Positions 25,368 to 34,981 are shown, counted from the first letter of the stretch. The stretch is 64,000 nucleotides of DNA from Christensenella hongkongensis (GCF_000981035.1 NZ_LAYJ01000033.1:56513-120512); one strand, 5' to 3'. Numbers and translations: made by a program. Notes: a model not told the origin generated them from the letters alone.

Positions 25368-25395
25368 AAAAAGCAGGCGCCATGCCTGCTTTTTT
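25368..25395. terminator. Intrinsic terminator after cysE
   Basis: An 11-bp stem (25368-25378 with 25384-25394) with a 5-base loop and T-run lies between the convergent cysE and pdxT genes. Confidence 0.85.
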
Positions 25396-25438
25396 ATTAG
25401 TTCTGTCTACGCCGGTCTATTCCATTCATTGATGCTTT

Positions 25439-26041
25439 TCACGCGCTTCTTCCTGCCGGAGCCTCCCTGTAATTGTTTCGCACAATATCCAAAAAATATC
25501 GATGTACGCTGCGGTTATCAGTCAGCTCCGGATGAAATGCGGTTACCAGCATATTTCCCTGCCTGGCCGCTACAATCTTCTCATCTACTCTTGCAAGAAT
25601 ATCCACATTTTTCCCTGCCGATTCAATATATGGTCCGCGGATAAACGTCATTGGGATCAGCCCAATCCCCACAAATTCCTCTATCACCTCAAAACTGCCA
25701 AGCTGCCTGCCATATGCGTTACGCCTGACTGTCGTATCCATGCAGGCAAAGCATGGCTGATCACCGCCCGTAATCCTTTTTGCAAGGAGAATCAGCCCCG
25801 CACACGTCCCCAGCACCGGCAGGCCGTTTCGAATCATCTCCTGAAGCGGTTCCAGCAAATCCAGTCTTACCAGAAGCTTTCTCATCACAGTACTCTCCCC
25901 GCCCGGCAAAATCAGCCCATCCATTTTTTGTCCCGGTATGTCGCTCTTTTTTCGTATTTCAAAGCATGTGATTCCCTCATCCTCCAAAATGCCAATGTGC
26001 TCGGCAAAAGCGCCTTGAAGAGCCAATACTCCTATGTTCAT
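25439..26041 (-). CDS. pdxT: Pyridoxal 5'-phosphate synthase, glutaminase subunit
   Basis: PdxT releases ammonia from glutamine and channels it to PdxS for PLP synthesis. It is a class I amidotransferase: nucleophile Cys80 in LGTCAGLILLA, oxyanion segment LPGGEST near 45-51, and the His/Glu pair in FHPELTDNRSVH near 173-184. The length of 200 residues is typical. Its ATG follows the pdxS stop codon after one base, so the two are translationally coupled. Confidence 0.96.
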   Translation of the reverse strand: MNIGVLALQGAFAEHIGILEDEGITCFEIRKKSDIPGQKMDGLILPGGESTVMRKLLVRLDLLEPLQEMIRNGLPVLGTCAGLILLAKRITGGDQPCFACMDTTVRRNAYGRQLGSFEVIEEFVGIGLIPMTFIRGPYIESAGKNVDILARVDEKIVAARQGNMLVTAFHPELTDNRSVHRYFLDIVRNNYREAPAGRSA

Positions 26042-26042
26042 C

Positions 26043-26918
26043 TTATTTTCCCCGTTCCGCCATCAGGATCTCAATCTCCTGTTCGTTGATTCCAACCATC
26101 GCTTCTCCAAGATCCTCGGAAAGCCGCGCGAGCATATCCGCATCGTGATAGTTCGTTACTGCCGCGACGATTGCAGCGGCGCGTTTTTCCGGATTTCCCG
26201 ACTTAAAGATACCTGAGCCAACAAAAACGCCTTCCGCGCCAAGCTGCATCATCAATGCCGCATCAGCCGGAGTTGCGATTCCGCCCGCCGCAAAATTTAC
26301 AACCGGCAGTTTTCCGTTTCCATGCACATAGCGCAACAACTCATATGGTACGCCCAATTTTTTTGCCGATTCAAATAATTCGTCCTCCGCAAGTGATGAA
26401 ATTCTTCTCATTTCACTTGTCAGCATACGCATATGCCGCACCGCCTGAACAATATCTCCCGTTCCGGGTTCGCCTTTTGTTCGGATCATGGAGGCGCCTT
26501 CCGCAATTCTGCGAAGCGCCTCCGACAGATCCTTTGCGCCGCATACGAACGGCACCTTAAATTGTGTTTTGTCAATGTGGTAAACATCATCCGCTGGGGA
26601 AAGCACTTCGCTTTCATCGATATAATCGATCTGGATTGCCTGAAGTATCTGTGCTTCCGCGAAATGACCTATCCTCACCTTCGCCATGACCGGAATGCTT
26701 ACAGCTTCCTGTATCCCGCGGATCATACCCGGATCGCTCATGCGGGAAACGCCCCCTGCCGCGCGAATATCGGCAGGTATGCGTTCCAGGGCCATGACTG
26801 CACACGCGCCCGCATCCTCCGCAATTTTTGCCTGCTGCGGCGTCGTTACATCCATAATAACGCCGCCTTTGAGCATCTGTGCTAAATTCTTGTTCAGTTC
26901 ATATCGTTCTTCTGCCAT
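26043..26918 (-). CDS. pdxS: Pyridoxal 5'-phosphate synthase, lyase subunit
   Basis: PdxS condenses ribose 5-phosphate, glyceraldehyde 3-phosphate and ammonia into PLP. Lys80 in [10 protein letters not shown] is the Schiff-base lysine, the second active-site lysine is in CGAKDL near 145, and the phosphate-binding stretches [15 protein letters not shown] and [11 protein letters not shown] are intact. At 291 residues it is full length. It is the first gene of pdxST, transcribed from the promoter at 26962-26989 and divergent from the MocR regulator gene. Confidence 0.97.
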   Translation of the reverse strand: MAEERYELNKNLAQMLKGGVIMDVTTPQQAKIAEDAGACAVMALERIPADIRAAGGVSRMSDPGMIRGIQEAVSIPVMAKVRIGHFAEAQILQAIQIDYIDESEVLSPADDVYHIDKTQFKVPFVCGAKDLSEALRRIAEGASMIRTKGEPGTGDIVQAVRHMRMLTSEMRRISSLAEDELFESAKKLGVPYELLRYVHGNGKLPVVNFAAGGIATPADAALMMQLGAEGVFVGSGIFKSGNPEKRAAAIVAAVTNYHDADMLARLSEDLGEAMVGINEQEIEILMAERGK

Positions 26919-26934
26919 TTTTCAAGTTCCTTTC

Positions 26935-26963
26935 TTGACATTGTTATTGTTTACGACTATGAT
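26935..26963 (+). promoter_or_regulatory. Promoter of the pdxR-like gene
   Basis: TTGACA (26935-26940) and TATGAT (26958-26963) are separated by 17 bases. Its -10 box touches the -10 box of the opposing pdxST promoter. Confidence 0.6.
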
Positions 26964-26989
26964 TATAACCACAACTGATCTGTATTCAA
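26962..26989 (-). promoter_or_regulatory. Promoter of pdxST
   Basis: On the minus strand TTGAAT (26989-26984) and TATAAT (26967-26962) are separated by 16 bases, 43 bases before the pdxS ATG. Confidence 0.6.
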
Positions 26990-27033
26990 TCGCCAGTTTT
27001 ATTCTTTTTTAGCATGCCAGATTGGAGGTTTCC

Positions 27034-28437
27034 ATGTTAACGCCTATTTTAAAACATCATGATAAAATACCCGTTTACGAACAATTATACCGCTATATCC
27101 GCAGTGAAATAGAATGCGGAAACCTTATAAAAGGGCAACGGCTCCCATCCAAGCGTAAATTTTCCGTGCACTTGAAAATCAGCCAAAGTACAATCGAAAA
27201 TGCGTATGCACAGCTTAGCGCTGAGGGTTATATCTATTCTCTGCCCAAGCGCGGTTATTTCGTCAACGAATTTTCCGGTTACCATATAAATTCTTCTCCG
27301 TCTGTTCCGCATGAAAGCTTTGAACCTCCCCATACGCCGCCGTCCATTCAATTTGATCTCAGGACCAATTCTGTGGATACACAGCACTTCCCCTTCTCGG
27401 TTTGGGCAAAGCTGATGCGTGAATGCCTCAACGAAAACAGCCAGGAGCTGCTGCGTGCCGCCGTTCCGCAGGGCAATTTATCACTTCGCCAGGAAATCGT
27501 ACGGTATCTCCACGACTTTCGCGGAATTGACGCCCAGCCGTCCCAAATCGTTTTGGGCGCGGGTTCAGAGTATCTCCTTGGTCTCATTACGCAGCTTCTG
27601 GGCCGCGACAGTACGTATGCAGTGGAAAACCCGGGGTACCCAAAAACAGCCCGTATCCTGAATGCAAACGGCCTCAAGACAGTATTTATACCCCTGGATC
27701 ACAACGGTATAGATATCGACGTGCTCTCTTCCTGCTCCGCCAATGTTCTTCATGTAACGCCCTCGCACCATTTTCCTCTTGGCATCGTTACTCCCATTGG
27801 CCGCCGGCAATCCCTTCTGGACTGGGCAGGCAAAGGAGAAAAACGCTACATCATTGAAGACGATTATGACAGCGAATTTCGTTTTTCCGGAAGGCCAATA
27901 CCCGCGCTGCAAAGCCTTGACACAAATGAGCGTGTCATCTATATGAATACCTTTGCAAAAACGCTTGCCCCTTCCCTGCGTATCAGCTATATGGTTTTAC
28001 CTCCGCATCTTGTACGGCGTTTCCATCAGGAATTATACTTTTACTCCTGTACCATACCAAGCTTTGAACAGGAAACGCTGAATAAATTCCTCAGCCGCGG
28101 TTATTTTGAACGGCATCTAAGCCGCATGCGCGGCCGCTATAAGTTCTGCCGCGATACTTTTATTTCACACCTGACAAAAAACATACCAAAATCACTTATT
28201 AAAATCAGCGGCCAGGATTCCGGCCTTCATCTCTTGCTTACGGTAGAAAACGGAATGGACGAGCAGTTACTGGTCTCTTCAGCACAAAAAAAAGGAGTAC
28301 GGGTTTACGGGCTTTCATCCTACTATCATAACTCCTACGCATCACCTGTTTTTCCTGCCATAGTGGTTGGTTACTCCGGTTACCAACCGGACGAGCTTAC
28401 GGAAGTGGCACATTTACTACAGACAGCATGGTTTTAA
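27034..28437 (+). CDS. pdxR: MocR/PdxR-type regulator (GntR HTH fused to aminotransferase fold)
   Basis: This is a one-component PLP sensor. Residues about 10-75 form a GntR winged helix (IPVYEQLYRYIRSEIECGNL), and residues about 110-465 form a type I aminotransferase-like domain. IIEDDYDSEFRF and NTFAKTLAPSLRISY contain the cofactor aspartate region and the PLP lysine. Known PdxR proteins activate pdxST and repress themselves according to PLP level, and this gene is divergent from pdxST, which supports that role. The ATG at 27034, five bases after GGAGG, is preferred to the upstream TTG. Confidence 0.88.
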   Translation: MLTPILKHHDKIPVYEQLYRYIRSEIECGNLIKGQRLPSKRKFSVHLKISQSTIENAYAQLSAEGYIYSLPKRGYFVNEFSGYHINSSPSVPHESFEPPHTPPSIQFDLRTNSVDTQHFPFSVWAKLMRECLNENSQELLRAAVPQGNLSLRQEIVRYLHDFRGIDAQPSQIVLGAGSEYLLGLITQLLGRDSTYAVENPGYPKTARILNANGLKTVFIPLDHNGIDIDVLSSCSANVLHVTPSHHFPLGIVTPIGRRQSLLDWAGKGEKRYIIEDDYDSEFRFSGRPIPALQSLDTNERVIYMNTFAKTLAPSLRISYMVLPPHLVRRFHQELYFYSCTIPSFEQETLNKFLSRGYFERHLSRMRGRYKFCRDTFISHLTKNIPKSLIKISGQDSGLHLLLTVENGMDEQLLVSSAQKKGVRVYGLSSYYHNSYASPVFPAIVVGYSGYQPDELTEVAHLLQTAWF

Positions 28438-28456
28438 AATAAATTTCGACGAATGC

Positions 28457-28485
28457 TTGACATATCGTTTTCCATTCTGTAAAAT
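28457..28485 (+). promoter_or_regulatory. Promoter of the MATE/MarR operon
   Basis: TTGACA (28457-28462) and TAAAAT (28480-28485) are separated by 17 bases, 53 bases upstream of the MATE start. Confidence 0.65.
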
Positions 28486-28538
28486 GTCCAATATCGTACT
28501 AATTTTAATTTGCTCTATTTTATAGAATGAGGTGAACC

Positions 28539-29882
28539 ATGCAAACGCAACCAAGCGAAAAACAATTTTTCAGATACGTTATCCCATCCATGCTAACCAT
28601 GCTTCTTATGGGTTTCTATGCGATCATAGACGGATTTTTCGTTGGCCATGCAATCGGCGATACCGGTCTTGCCGCAATCAATCTTTCCTGGCCTATCGCG
28701 GCTTTTCTTCTTGCTGCGGGCACCGGAATTGGCGCGGGAGGCTCGGTCGTGATGTCTACACGTCTCGGCGAAGGCCGTCTTGAGGAATCCCGCCGGGCTT
28801 ACGGGAACACCTTTTTTGTGCTGATTTTCTTCAGCATCGCAATGACGGTAATCCTCTCATTATTCTATGTCCCAATCTTAAGCTTCCTCGGAGCTGAGGG
28901 CGAGTTATTACAGGCGGCAGCCGAATATACTCAGATCGTTGCCGCAGGCAGCGCCTGCCAGATTTTAGGGACGGGGATTGTTCCTCTCCTGCGCAACAAG
29001 GGAAAGACGATTTCCGCCATGATCGCTATGATCAGCGGCCTTGGAACCAATATTGTGCTCGATGCCCTGTTTATCATGGGCTTTGGCTGGGGAATGTTCG
29101 GAGCAGCACTCGCAACCGTAATTGCACAGGCAATCGTCGCTGTCGTCAGCCTTATTATGCTGCTTTCCAAAAAGGAAAACCGTCTTTCATACAAAACGAT
29201 GAGCCCTGATATCCGTACCATTGGGAAACTCCTTAAAATCGGATTTTCACCCTTTGGTATTTCCTTCGCGCCCTCGATCGTTATTATTCTCGCAAACTGG
29301 CAGTGTCTTGCTTATGGCGGCGGCGTTGTGGTTGCGGCGTATTCTGTACTGATGTATTTTGTGACCTCAGTGCAGCAGCTTTTATATGGCGTTGGCGAAG
29401 GAATACAGCCCCTTGTCAGTTATTTTAACGGTGCAAAACAACAGCAGCATGTAGATTCCATCCTGAAACGGGCCTTTGCCATGGTACTGATTTTGAGTGG
29501 TGCGCTTCTTTGCGTAGGAATCCTATGCCGTACAGGAATCCCTGCAATCTTTGGCGCTTCCAGCGAAACTGCGGCGCTTGTCTCTCAGGCGCTCGTTATT
29601 TCATCCTTCGCCTTTCCACTGGTTGGCATTACAAGGCTTGCTTCCTCATTTTTCTACGCAACACAGAATACGCGGTTTTCTGCAATTATTATCTATATCG
29701 ATCCGCTTGTCCTTACGCCGCTTTTCCTGTTTACGCTTCCTCTGCTGTTTGACGTGACGGGAATATGGCTCGCGATGCCTGCGGCCCAGCTTGCACTTGT
29801 CGTCATTGTGGCGTTTCTGTTCAGGAAATATCGCCATTTTCATAAAATAAATCGATTGGAGTATTCTTATGAAACAAAATGA
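28539..29882 (+). CDS. MATE-family multidrug/cation antiporter
   Basis: A 447-residue protein with about 12 membrane segments in two homologous halves, typical of MATE exporters driven by proton or sodium gradients. Family-style stretches include YAIIDGFFVGHAIGDTGLAA near residues 21-40 and the matching GVGEGIQPLVSYFNGA near 286-301. It most resembles the clostridial MepA-like branch. GAGGTGA lies before the ATG. A MarR gene overlaps its last 14 bases, suggesting a drug-responsive operon in which the exporter is regulated by its downstream partner. Confidence 0.9.
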   Translation: MQTQPSEKQFFRYVIPSMLTMLLMGFYAIIDGFFVGHAIGDTGLAAINLSWPIAAFLLAAGTGIGAGGSVVMSTRLGEGRLEESRRAYGNTFFVLIFFSIAMTVILSLFYVPILSFLGAEGELLQAAAEYTQIVAAGSACQILGTGIVPLLRNKGKTISAMIAMISGLGTNIVLDALFIMGFGWGMFGAALATVIAQAIVAVVSLIMLLSKKENRLSYKTMSPDIRTIGKLLKIGFSPFGISFAPSIVIILANWQCLAYGGGVVVAAYSVLMYFVTSVQQLLYGVGEGIQPLVSYFNGAKQQQHVDSILKRAFAMVLILSGALLCVGILCRTGIPAIFGASSETAALVSQALVISSFAFPLVGITRLASSFFYATQNTRFSAIIIYIDPLVLTPLFLFTLPLLFDVTGIWLAMPAAQLALVVIVAFLFRKYRHFHKINRLEYSYETK

Positions 29883-30318
29883 AGAAATCAGAAAGGAAAT
29901 CGATCTTTATTACGAAAACTGGTTCAAAATCAATTATGCTTATTCCAGCTGGGCGCAAAGTCACGGCACTTCGGAAAATATGATATTGTCGCTTTATGAA
30001 ATTGCCAGTGCCAAGGATGGTTGTACGCAACAGAGCCTGTGCCGCAAGCTTCTCCTGCCTAAGCAAACCATTTCTTTTATTCTTCACAAGCTCGAAAAAC
30101 AGGGATTTTTATTCCGCAAAGAAAATCCGGGCGACAGGCGTAATAAGCTCGTGTTTTTAACTGAAGAAGGAAAAGCATATGCTGATGATGTACTCACAAA
30201 ACTGGAGCAGGCTGAAATAAAGGCTTACCAGAGCATGACTACCGCGCAGCGCAAGGCAGTAACACAAGGACTTCGTATGCTTGCAGACGCGCTTTCAGAG
30301 CAGCTATGTCCAAAGTAA
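29869..30318 (+). CDS. MarR-family transcriptional regulator
   Basis: A 149-residue winged-helix protein. Residues about 50-95 hold the recognition helix and wing (QQSLCRKLLLPKQTISFILH, then FRKENPGDRRNKLVFLTEEG), the classical MarR pattern with the DRR wing. MarR proteins usually repress a nearby transporter and are released by small aromatic ligands. The ATG overlaps the end of the MATE gene by 14 bases with GGAG seven bases upstream. An intrinsic terminator follows at once. Confidence 0.9.
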   Translation: MKQNEEIRKEIDLYYENWFKINYAYSSWAQSHGTSENMILSLYEIASAKDGCTQQSLCRKLLLPKQTISFILHKLEKQGFLFRKENPGDRRNKLVFLTEEGKAYADDVLTKLEQAEIKAYQSMTTAQRKAVTQGLRMLADALSEQLCPK

Positions 30319-30352
30319 AAAACCTTTCCCTGTGAAGGAGGAAAGGTTTTTT
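30317..30352 (+). terminator. Intrinsic terminator of the MATE/MarR operon
   Basis: A 13-bp stem (30317-30329 with 30340-30352) begins at the MarR stop codon and ends in a T-run. Confidence 0.85.
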
Positions 30353-30484
30353 GTACTAACACTGAGAAGGAATTTATGAAGAAAAAATCTATGGTTTTAT
30401 CTTAATCCCTGTTTGTGATTGCTGTGTGATAATTATGTAGAATTTTTCTGAATATCAAAAGGAAGATTCCATTCCTTTTTTCAT

Positions 30485-30513
30485 AAAAAATGCAGCCACC
30501 AGGCTGCATTTTT
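30485..30513. terminator. Intrinsic terminator of the CNNM/CBS gene
   Basis: A stem of 12 bp (30486-30497 with 30502-30513) with an ACCA loop lies directly downstream of the minus-strand stop at 30517. Confidence 0.85.
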
Positions 30514-30516
30514 ATT

Positions 30517-31872
30517 CTATTTCTTTTCCTCTTTCCCTTCGCTCCCGCTCATTTGATCGAGCTTGGATACAAGCGCCCATTCGACGCGCCGGTCTTCAAT
30601 CTTCTCAACATGGATATGGAGCCCAAAGGCATCCACACTCGGATGGCTTCCGTCTTCCGGGATCGTATTCAACCTGCTGAACACAAGGCCGCCAAGCGTA
30701 TCGAAATCCTCGTCCTCCGGAAGTTCTATTTCTAACACCTCCGCGATATTTCTGATTTCCGCCGAGCCTGAGATACGCCACAGGTTATCTTTGACCGCGA
30801 TAATCTCCTGTTCGTCCTGCGGATCAAATTCGTCGTAAATATTTCCTACGATCTCCTCGAGAAGATCCTCCATTGTAACGATACCGCTCATTCCGCCGTA
30901 CTCGTCCACCACGATAGCAATATGAATTTTCTGCCGCTGCATTTCTCTGAAAAGCACATCCGTATGGACTGATTCCGGAACGCAATAGGCCGGATATATA
31001 ATATCCATCAGCGGCTTTGGATGCGCGCTCTTTTCGTTGAGCAAATATGCCCGCGTGCTAAGCACGCCAACCACATCGTCAATATCCTCGTCATATACCG
31101 GAAACCGCGAAAGCCCGCTTTCCCTGATTACCTTCAGGATTTCCTCCGGCGTATCTTCCTTCCAGATTGCCGTCACGTTCGTGCGGTGCATCATTACATC
31201 TTTCGCAGTCGTATTGTTGAACTCAAAAATGTTCTCAATCATCTCCCGTTCCGCTGCTTCGATGGTGCCGCGTTCTTCTCCGACGTCAACCATCAGCCGA
31301 ATCTCCTCCTCGGTCACGGCCTCCTCCTCTTCATTGGGATTCATCCGCAAAAGCCGCAGGATACCGTTTGTGGAAACGGAAAGCAGCCAGACGATCGGCT
31401 TCATCACAATAGAAAGCGCAGTGATCACACCTGCCGACTTGCGCGCAACCCTATCGGGTTTTTGCATTGCAATACGTTTTGGAACAAGTTCTCCAAATAC
31501 AAGCGTAAAATACGATAAGATCAGCGTTATGATGATGACGGCAATGGTATTGAGCGTATCGGGCGAGATCGACGTCACTCCCTGCACGTTTACCATCCAG
31601 TCTACAAGGCGGCTTGCGAAATTATCTGCCGCAAAGGCGCTACCCAAAAAGCCGGCGAGCGTAATCCCAATCTGGATTGTTGATAAGAAGCCAGCCGGAA
31701 TTTCTACCATTTTGAGCATTTGCTTTGCTTTCTTGTCCCCTTCTTCGGCCTGCTTACGAACCTTATTCGCATTCAGCGAAATGACTGCAATTTCGGTAGA
31801 GGCAAAAAAAGCATTGATTGCAATCAAAACTACCTGCAATAAAAGCTGCCACACCAATGGGTCTATTTCCAC
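30517..31872 (-). CDS. Hemolysin-family CNNM/CBS-pair/CorC_HlyC membrane protein
   Basis: The order of domains is a CNNM transmembrane domain (residues about 1-190, four segments), a CBS pair (about 205-330) and a CorC_HlyC transporter-associated domain (about 345-430). Proteins of this YhdP/YrkA/TlyC type are linked to magnesium or cobalt efflux and resistance. The reading frame extends to 31899, but the best start is the GTG at 31872, nine bases after GGGAGG. It is monocistronic, with a terminator at 30485-30513. Confidence 0.88.
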   Translation of the reverse strand: MEIDPLVWQLLLQVVLIAINAFFASTEIAVISLNANKVRKQAEEGDKKAKQMLKMVEIPAGFLSTIQIGITLAGFLGSAFAADNFASRLVDWMVNVQGVTSISPDTLNTIAVIIITLILSYFTLVFGELVPKRIAMQKPDRVARKSAGVITALSIVMKPIVWLLSVSTNGILRLLRMNPNEEEEAVTEEEIRLMVDVGEERGTIEAAEREMIENIFEFNNTTAKDVMMHRTNVTAIWKEDTPEEILKVIRESGLSRFPVYDEDIDDVVGVLSTRAYLLNEKSAHPKPLMDIIYPAYCVPESVHTDVLFREMQRQKIHIAIVVDEYGGMSGIVTMEDLLEEIVGNIYDEFDPQDEQEIIAVKDNLWRISGSAEIRNIAEVLEIELPEDEDFDTLGGLVFSRLNTIPEDGSHPSVDAFGLHIHVEKIEDRRVEWALVSKLDQMSGSEGKEEKK

Positions 31873-32053
31873 AAATTCATACCTCCCTGTGGTAATCAAT
31901 TAGATATTACATGATATTATAGCATATTCTTTGCATTATTTAATAAACTTTTTCTAACAAATAGAATCACGATCTTTTATATCCCATATACTTAAGCAAA
32001 TAACAACTTCCACTTGCTTTATACGTTAGCAAGGACATACAACGTAATCCAAT

Positions 32054-32085
32054 AAAAAAGCTGCGGCATCTTCCCCTGCCGCAGC
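32054..32085 (-). terminator. Intrinsic terminator of murA
   Basis: A 9-bp GC-rich stem (32060-32068 with 32077-32085) is followed on the minus strand by a T-run, 17 bases after the murA stop. Confidence 0.85.
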
Positions 32086-32101
32086 CCTGCTACTTTTTCC
32101 T

Positions 32102-33391
32102 TTAAAAAATATCTTCATCCTCAGTGTATACCACTTCTTCACGCCGGATATCGGCTCCCAGCTTTTTCAGTTTATCCTCAATGTGGTCATAACCGCGATC
32201 AATATACTTTACATTTTGGATTTCAGTCGTTCCGTCCGCCATCAATCCCGCGACAATGAGCGCTGCGCCCGCCCTAAGGTCTGTTGCGCTTACCGGCGCG
32301 CCCGTTAGCCTGTCAACGCCTTCGACAACCGCCACGCGGTCTTCCGTCGTGATCTGCGCGCCCATACGCCGAATTTCCTTGATATGCTTAAAACGAGATT
32401 CAAAAATCGTTTCTGTAATCATACTGGTACCCTCCGCCGTGGAAAGAAGCACCGTCGCCGGCTGCTGAAGGTCCGTTGGAAATCCTGGATATGGCATCGT
32501 ATTAATCTTGACCGATCTCGGACGTTTATCACAGGTAACGCGTATAAAATCCGCACCCTCATGAATTTCAACTCCCATTTCCTGCATTTTGGCAGTAAGC
32601 GCCTCCATGTGGGTTGGAATTACATTTTTGATCGTCACATCGCCACGCGTCGCAGCGGCGGCAATCATAAACGTCCCTGTTTCAATCTGATCCGGAATGA
32701 TCGAATAATTACAGCCATGCAGCTTTTCCACGCCAATGATACGGATGACATCCGTGCCCGCTCCCTTGATTTTCGCACCCATACACACAAGAAAGTTCGC
32801 AACATCTACAACGTGCGGTTCTTTTGCCGCATTGATAATGGATGTCTGCCCATTGGCGCATACCGATGCAAGCATAATATTGATCGTAGCGCCCACCGAA
32901 ACCTTGTCCATATAGATATCGCAGCCCTTCAGGCCTTCCGGAGCAGTCGCCACAACCCTGCCGTATTCCGTCTTGACATTAGCGCCAAGCGCTTCCATAC
33001 CTTTGATGTGAAGGTCTATGGGCCGTTCACCAATCGTGCAGCCGCCCGGCAGGCTGATTTCTGCGTCGCCGAAGCGTGAAAGCAGCGCCCCCAGCATATA
33101 ATAAGATGCACGCATCCTTTTTACGAGGTTCATCGTTACTTTACTTGTATTAATATTGGTGGTATCCACCGTCATGGTACCGTTCTCGTCAAATTCCACT
33201 TCCGCGCCGATTTCAGCCAGAATGCGTTTGATGATCAGCACATCGGCAATCCTTGGAAGGTTCTCTATCACGCATATTCCACGCGCCAAAATCGTCGCAG
33301 GCAAAATCGCTACCGCCGCATTCTTGGCCCCCGTAACTTCTATGGTGCCTTTAAGCGGTATTCCGCCGTTTATTACAATTTTTTCTAACAT
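32102..33391 (-). CDS. murA: UDP-N-acetylglucosamine 1-carboxyvinyltransferase
   Basis: MurA adds enolpyruvate from PEP to UDP-GlcNAc, the first committed step of peptidoglycan synthesis. The active-site cysteine is kept in [15 protein letters not shown] near residues 112-126, so fosfomycin sensitivity is expected from family knowledge. [10 protein letters not shown] near 23-32 and [10 protein letters not shown] near 304-313 are also canonical. The start is [10 protein letters not shown] at 33391, giving 429 residues, the normal length; the frame extends 24 codons upstream without a good ribosome site. The site used (AAGGA) is rather far from the ATG. The promoter is at 33431-33459. Confidence 0.95.
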   Translation of the reverse strand: MLEKIVINGGIPLKGTIEVTGAKNAAVAILPATILARGICVIENLPRIADVLIIKRILAEIGAEVEFDENGTMTVDTTNINTSKVTMNLVKRMRASYYMLGALLSRFGDAEISLPGGCTIGERPIDLHIKGMEALGANVKTEYGRVVATAPEGLKGCDIYMDKVSVGATINIMLASVCANGQTSIINAAKEPHVVDVANFLVCMGAKIKGAGTDVIRIIGVEKLHGCNYSIIPDQIETGTFMIAAAATRGDVTIKNVIPTHMEALTAKMQEMGVEIHEGADFIRVTCDKRPRSVKINTMPYPGFPTDLQQPATVLLSTAEGTSMITETIFESRFKHIKEIRRMGAQITTEDRVAVVEGVDRLTGAPVSATDLRAGAALIVAGLMADGTTEIQNVKYIDRGYDHIEDKLKKLGADIRREEVVYTEDEDIF

Positions 33392-33430
33392 ATTATCAGG
33401 ATACTTCCTTATAGTTTTATTATTCAATTT

Positions 33431-33459
33431 ATTGTAACATCTGCAAGTTATTTTTTCAA
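33431..33459 (-). promoter_or_regulatory. Promoter of murA
   Basis: On the minus strand TTGAAA (33459-33454) and TACAAT (33436-33431) are separated by 17 bases, 39 bases before the murA ATG. Its position supports the shorter murA start. Confidence 0.65.
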
Positions 33460-33703
33460 GCAAACTATTTTGCCCTTCATCAAGGACGGTCAGGCAGCGT
33501 TTTTTTCTGCAACAAAAATCCTAAAGAAGGAAAATGATATTCAGCATATTAACAAATGGCAACGTATATTGATCTGCATTCTGTAAAATGAATGAATCGG
33601 TACAAAATCGATTCGTTTTGATTTTTTCATGATATCTCATAAAAAAACGAGAAACAAGTGGATTACATTTTCCTGACTGTAGAAAAGGTATTAAAACAGA
33701 AAA
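33460..33703. other. Non-coding gap between corA and murA
   Basis: No credible reading frame or RNA gene is seen. The stretch is AT-rich. A weak imperfect hairpin near 33594-33614 (GAATCG pairing with CGATTC) is followed by a T-rich run on the plus strand, but no plus-strand gene precedes it. Confidence 0.5.
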
Positions 33704-33724
33704 GCGGCAATTTGTAATTGCCGC
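33704..33724 (-). terminator. Intrinsic terminator of corA
   Basis: A 9-bp perfect stem (33704-33712 with 33716-33724) with a 3-base loop is followed on the minus strand by TTTTCTGTTTT, 41 bases after the corA stop. Confidence 0.8.
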
Positions 33725-33765
33725 AACCAATATTATATCAATACTTTAAGCCTCTGAAAACACAG

Positions 33766-34707
33766 CTAAAACATTTTCTTTTTCCAGAGAAACCAAACTG
33801 CAATGCCCGTGCTTCCAAGGGCAATCACGGTAACCCACATAAAGCCGATTGGATTATCTGCAAACGGAATCCCGCCTACGTTCATACCCCACAGGCTGGC
33901 AAATACCGTCGGTATGGCCAGAATAATTGTAAGGGAAGTTAAAACCTTCATGACAATATTCAGGTTATTTGATATCACGCTTGCAAACGCATCCATTGTC
34001 CCAGAAAGAATGTCCCGGTAGATTGTTCCCATTTCAATCGCCTGCTTATTTTCTATAATAACGTCCTCCAGCAGGTCCAGATCGTCCGGATAATTCTGTA
34101 TTACTTTTGACTTAAGCATTTTTTCCAGCACCACCTCGTTTGACTTGAGGGAGGTCGAAAAATACACCAATGACTTTTCAAGCTTGAGCATCTGGATCAG
34201 CTCACTGTTTTTCATCGATTTATGCAATGCGTTTTCCACCTGCGTGGATGCTTTATCGATTTGACGCAGATATTGCAGGTATTTTCCTGCATTCTTATAT
34301 AAAATCTGAAGTAAAAAACGTGTTTTTTTGCAGGTATCAAAACCACCGCGAACATTTTTGTTCCAGAAATCCTCAAGAATAGATGTTTCCTCGAGGCACA
34401 CCGTTATAATGTTATCCGCCGTTATGATGATTCCCATTGGCAGCGTCGTATACATAAAGGAACTTCTCTCCGCGCTGACAATCGGGATATCCACCAAAAC
34501 GAGCGTCTGGTCCTCCTCCGCATCGATACGGACTGTTTCCTCTTCATCGAGCGCGGCACGAATAAACTCATCTTCAATGTGCAGGGTATCCCTCACAAAA
34601 ACAAGTTCCTCCTCCGTAGGATCAAGTAAATGAACCCACGCACCCGGCTCTATTCTGTCTATTTCTTTGAATACATTATTCTCAGCGGAGCTGAAAATCC
34701 TTATCAT
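33766..34707 (-). CDS. corA: CorA-family magnesium transporter
   Basis: CorA forms a pentameric Mg2+ channel. The diagnostic GMN motif is present in ASLWGMNVGGIPF near residues 273-285, between two C-terminal membrane helices (about 252-273 and 288-308). The first 245 residues are the acidic, helical cytoplasmic funnel. The length is 313 residues. The start is the ATG at 34707, with GTAGGTG upstream; a GTG three codons earlier is less likely. About 200 bases of structured-looking leader precede it. Cobalt or nickel transport is also possible in this family. Confidence 0.92.
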   Translation of the reverse strand: MIRIFSSAENNVFKEIDRIEPGAWVHLLDPTEEELVFVRDTLHIEDEFIRAALDEEETVRIDAEEDQTLVLVDIPIVSAERSSFMYTTLPMGIIITADNIITVCLEETSILEDFWNKNVRGGFDTCKKTRFLLQILYKNAGKYLQYLRQIDKASTQVENALHKSMKNSELIQMLKLEKSLVYFSTSLKSNEVVLEKMLKSKVIQNYPDDLDLLEDVIIENKQAIEMGTIYRDILSGTMDAFASVISNNLNIVMKVLTSLTIILAIPTVFASLWGMNVGGIPFADNPIGFMWVTVIALGSTGIAVWFLWKKKMF

Positions 34708-34921
34708 TAAAATCACCTACTCCCATTAAGCAGGCGGCGCAGCAGATAGAAAACACCTCACGCACACCGCCGTTTATCAATCCTACACTCGTTCGTTTAG
34801 GGTCTGCGTCCACGTGTTTTTCACCTCCCGAAATAATCGCTCCGTTAAAAGTCCAATCATAATTATAGCCCCATTCAAATTGATATGCAAGCACTTCATT
34901 TTCTGCTAGGATTTTTACCAT
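34708..34921 (-). other. corA upstream leader, possible cis-regulatory RNA; contains an unsupported 79-codon frame
   Basis: The 214 bases upstream of corA contain an open frame of 79 codons (34921-34682) that lacks a ribosome site and overlaps the corA start by 26 bases. I regard it as unlikely to be coding. On the minus strand the stretch holds a GC-rich imperfect hairpin near 34735-34779 (GGCGG pairing with CCGCC), and a CCTA/TAGG pairing is possible further upstream. A TATACT box lies just upstream of the frame. A metal-responsive leader is possible, but it does not match the length or box order of an M-box. Confidence 0.3.
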
Positions 34922-34981
34922 GGATATAGTATAATAAAAACATTATGATGATATTTTTCGGCTTGCCGGGGCGGGAGCAAA

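Noticed and set aside
34682..34921. 79-codon frame upstream of corA
   Set aside because: It has no ribosome site, overlaps the corA start and has no recognisable family; treated as leader sequence.
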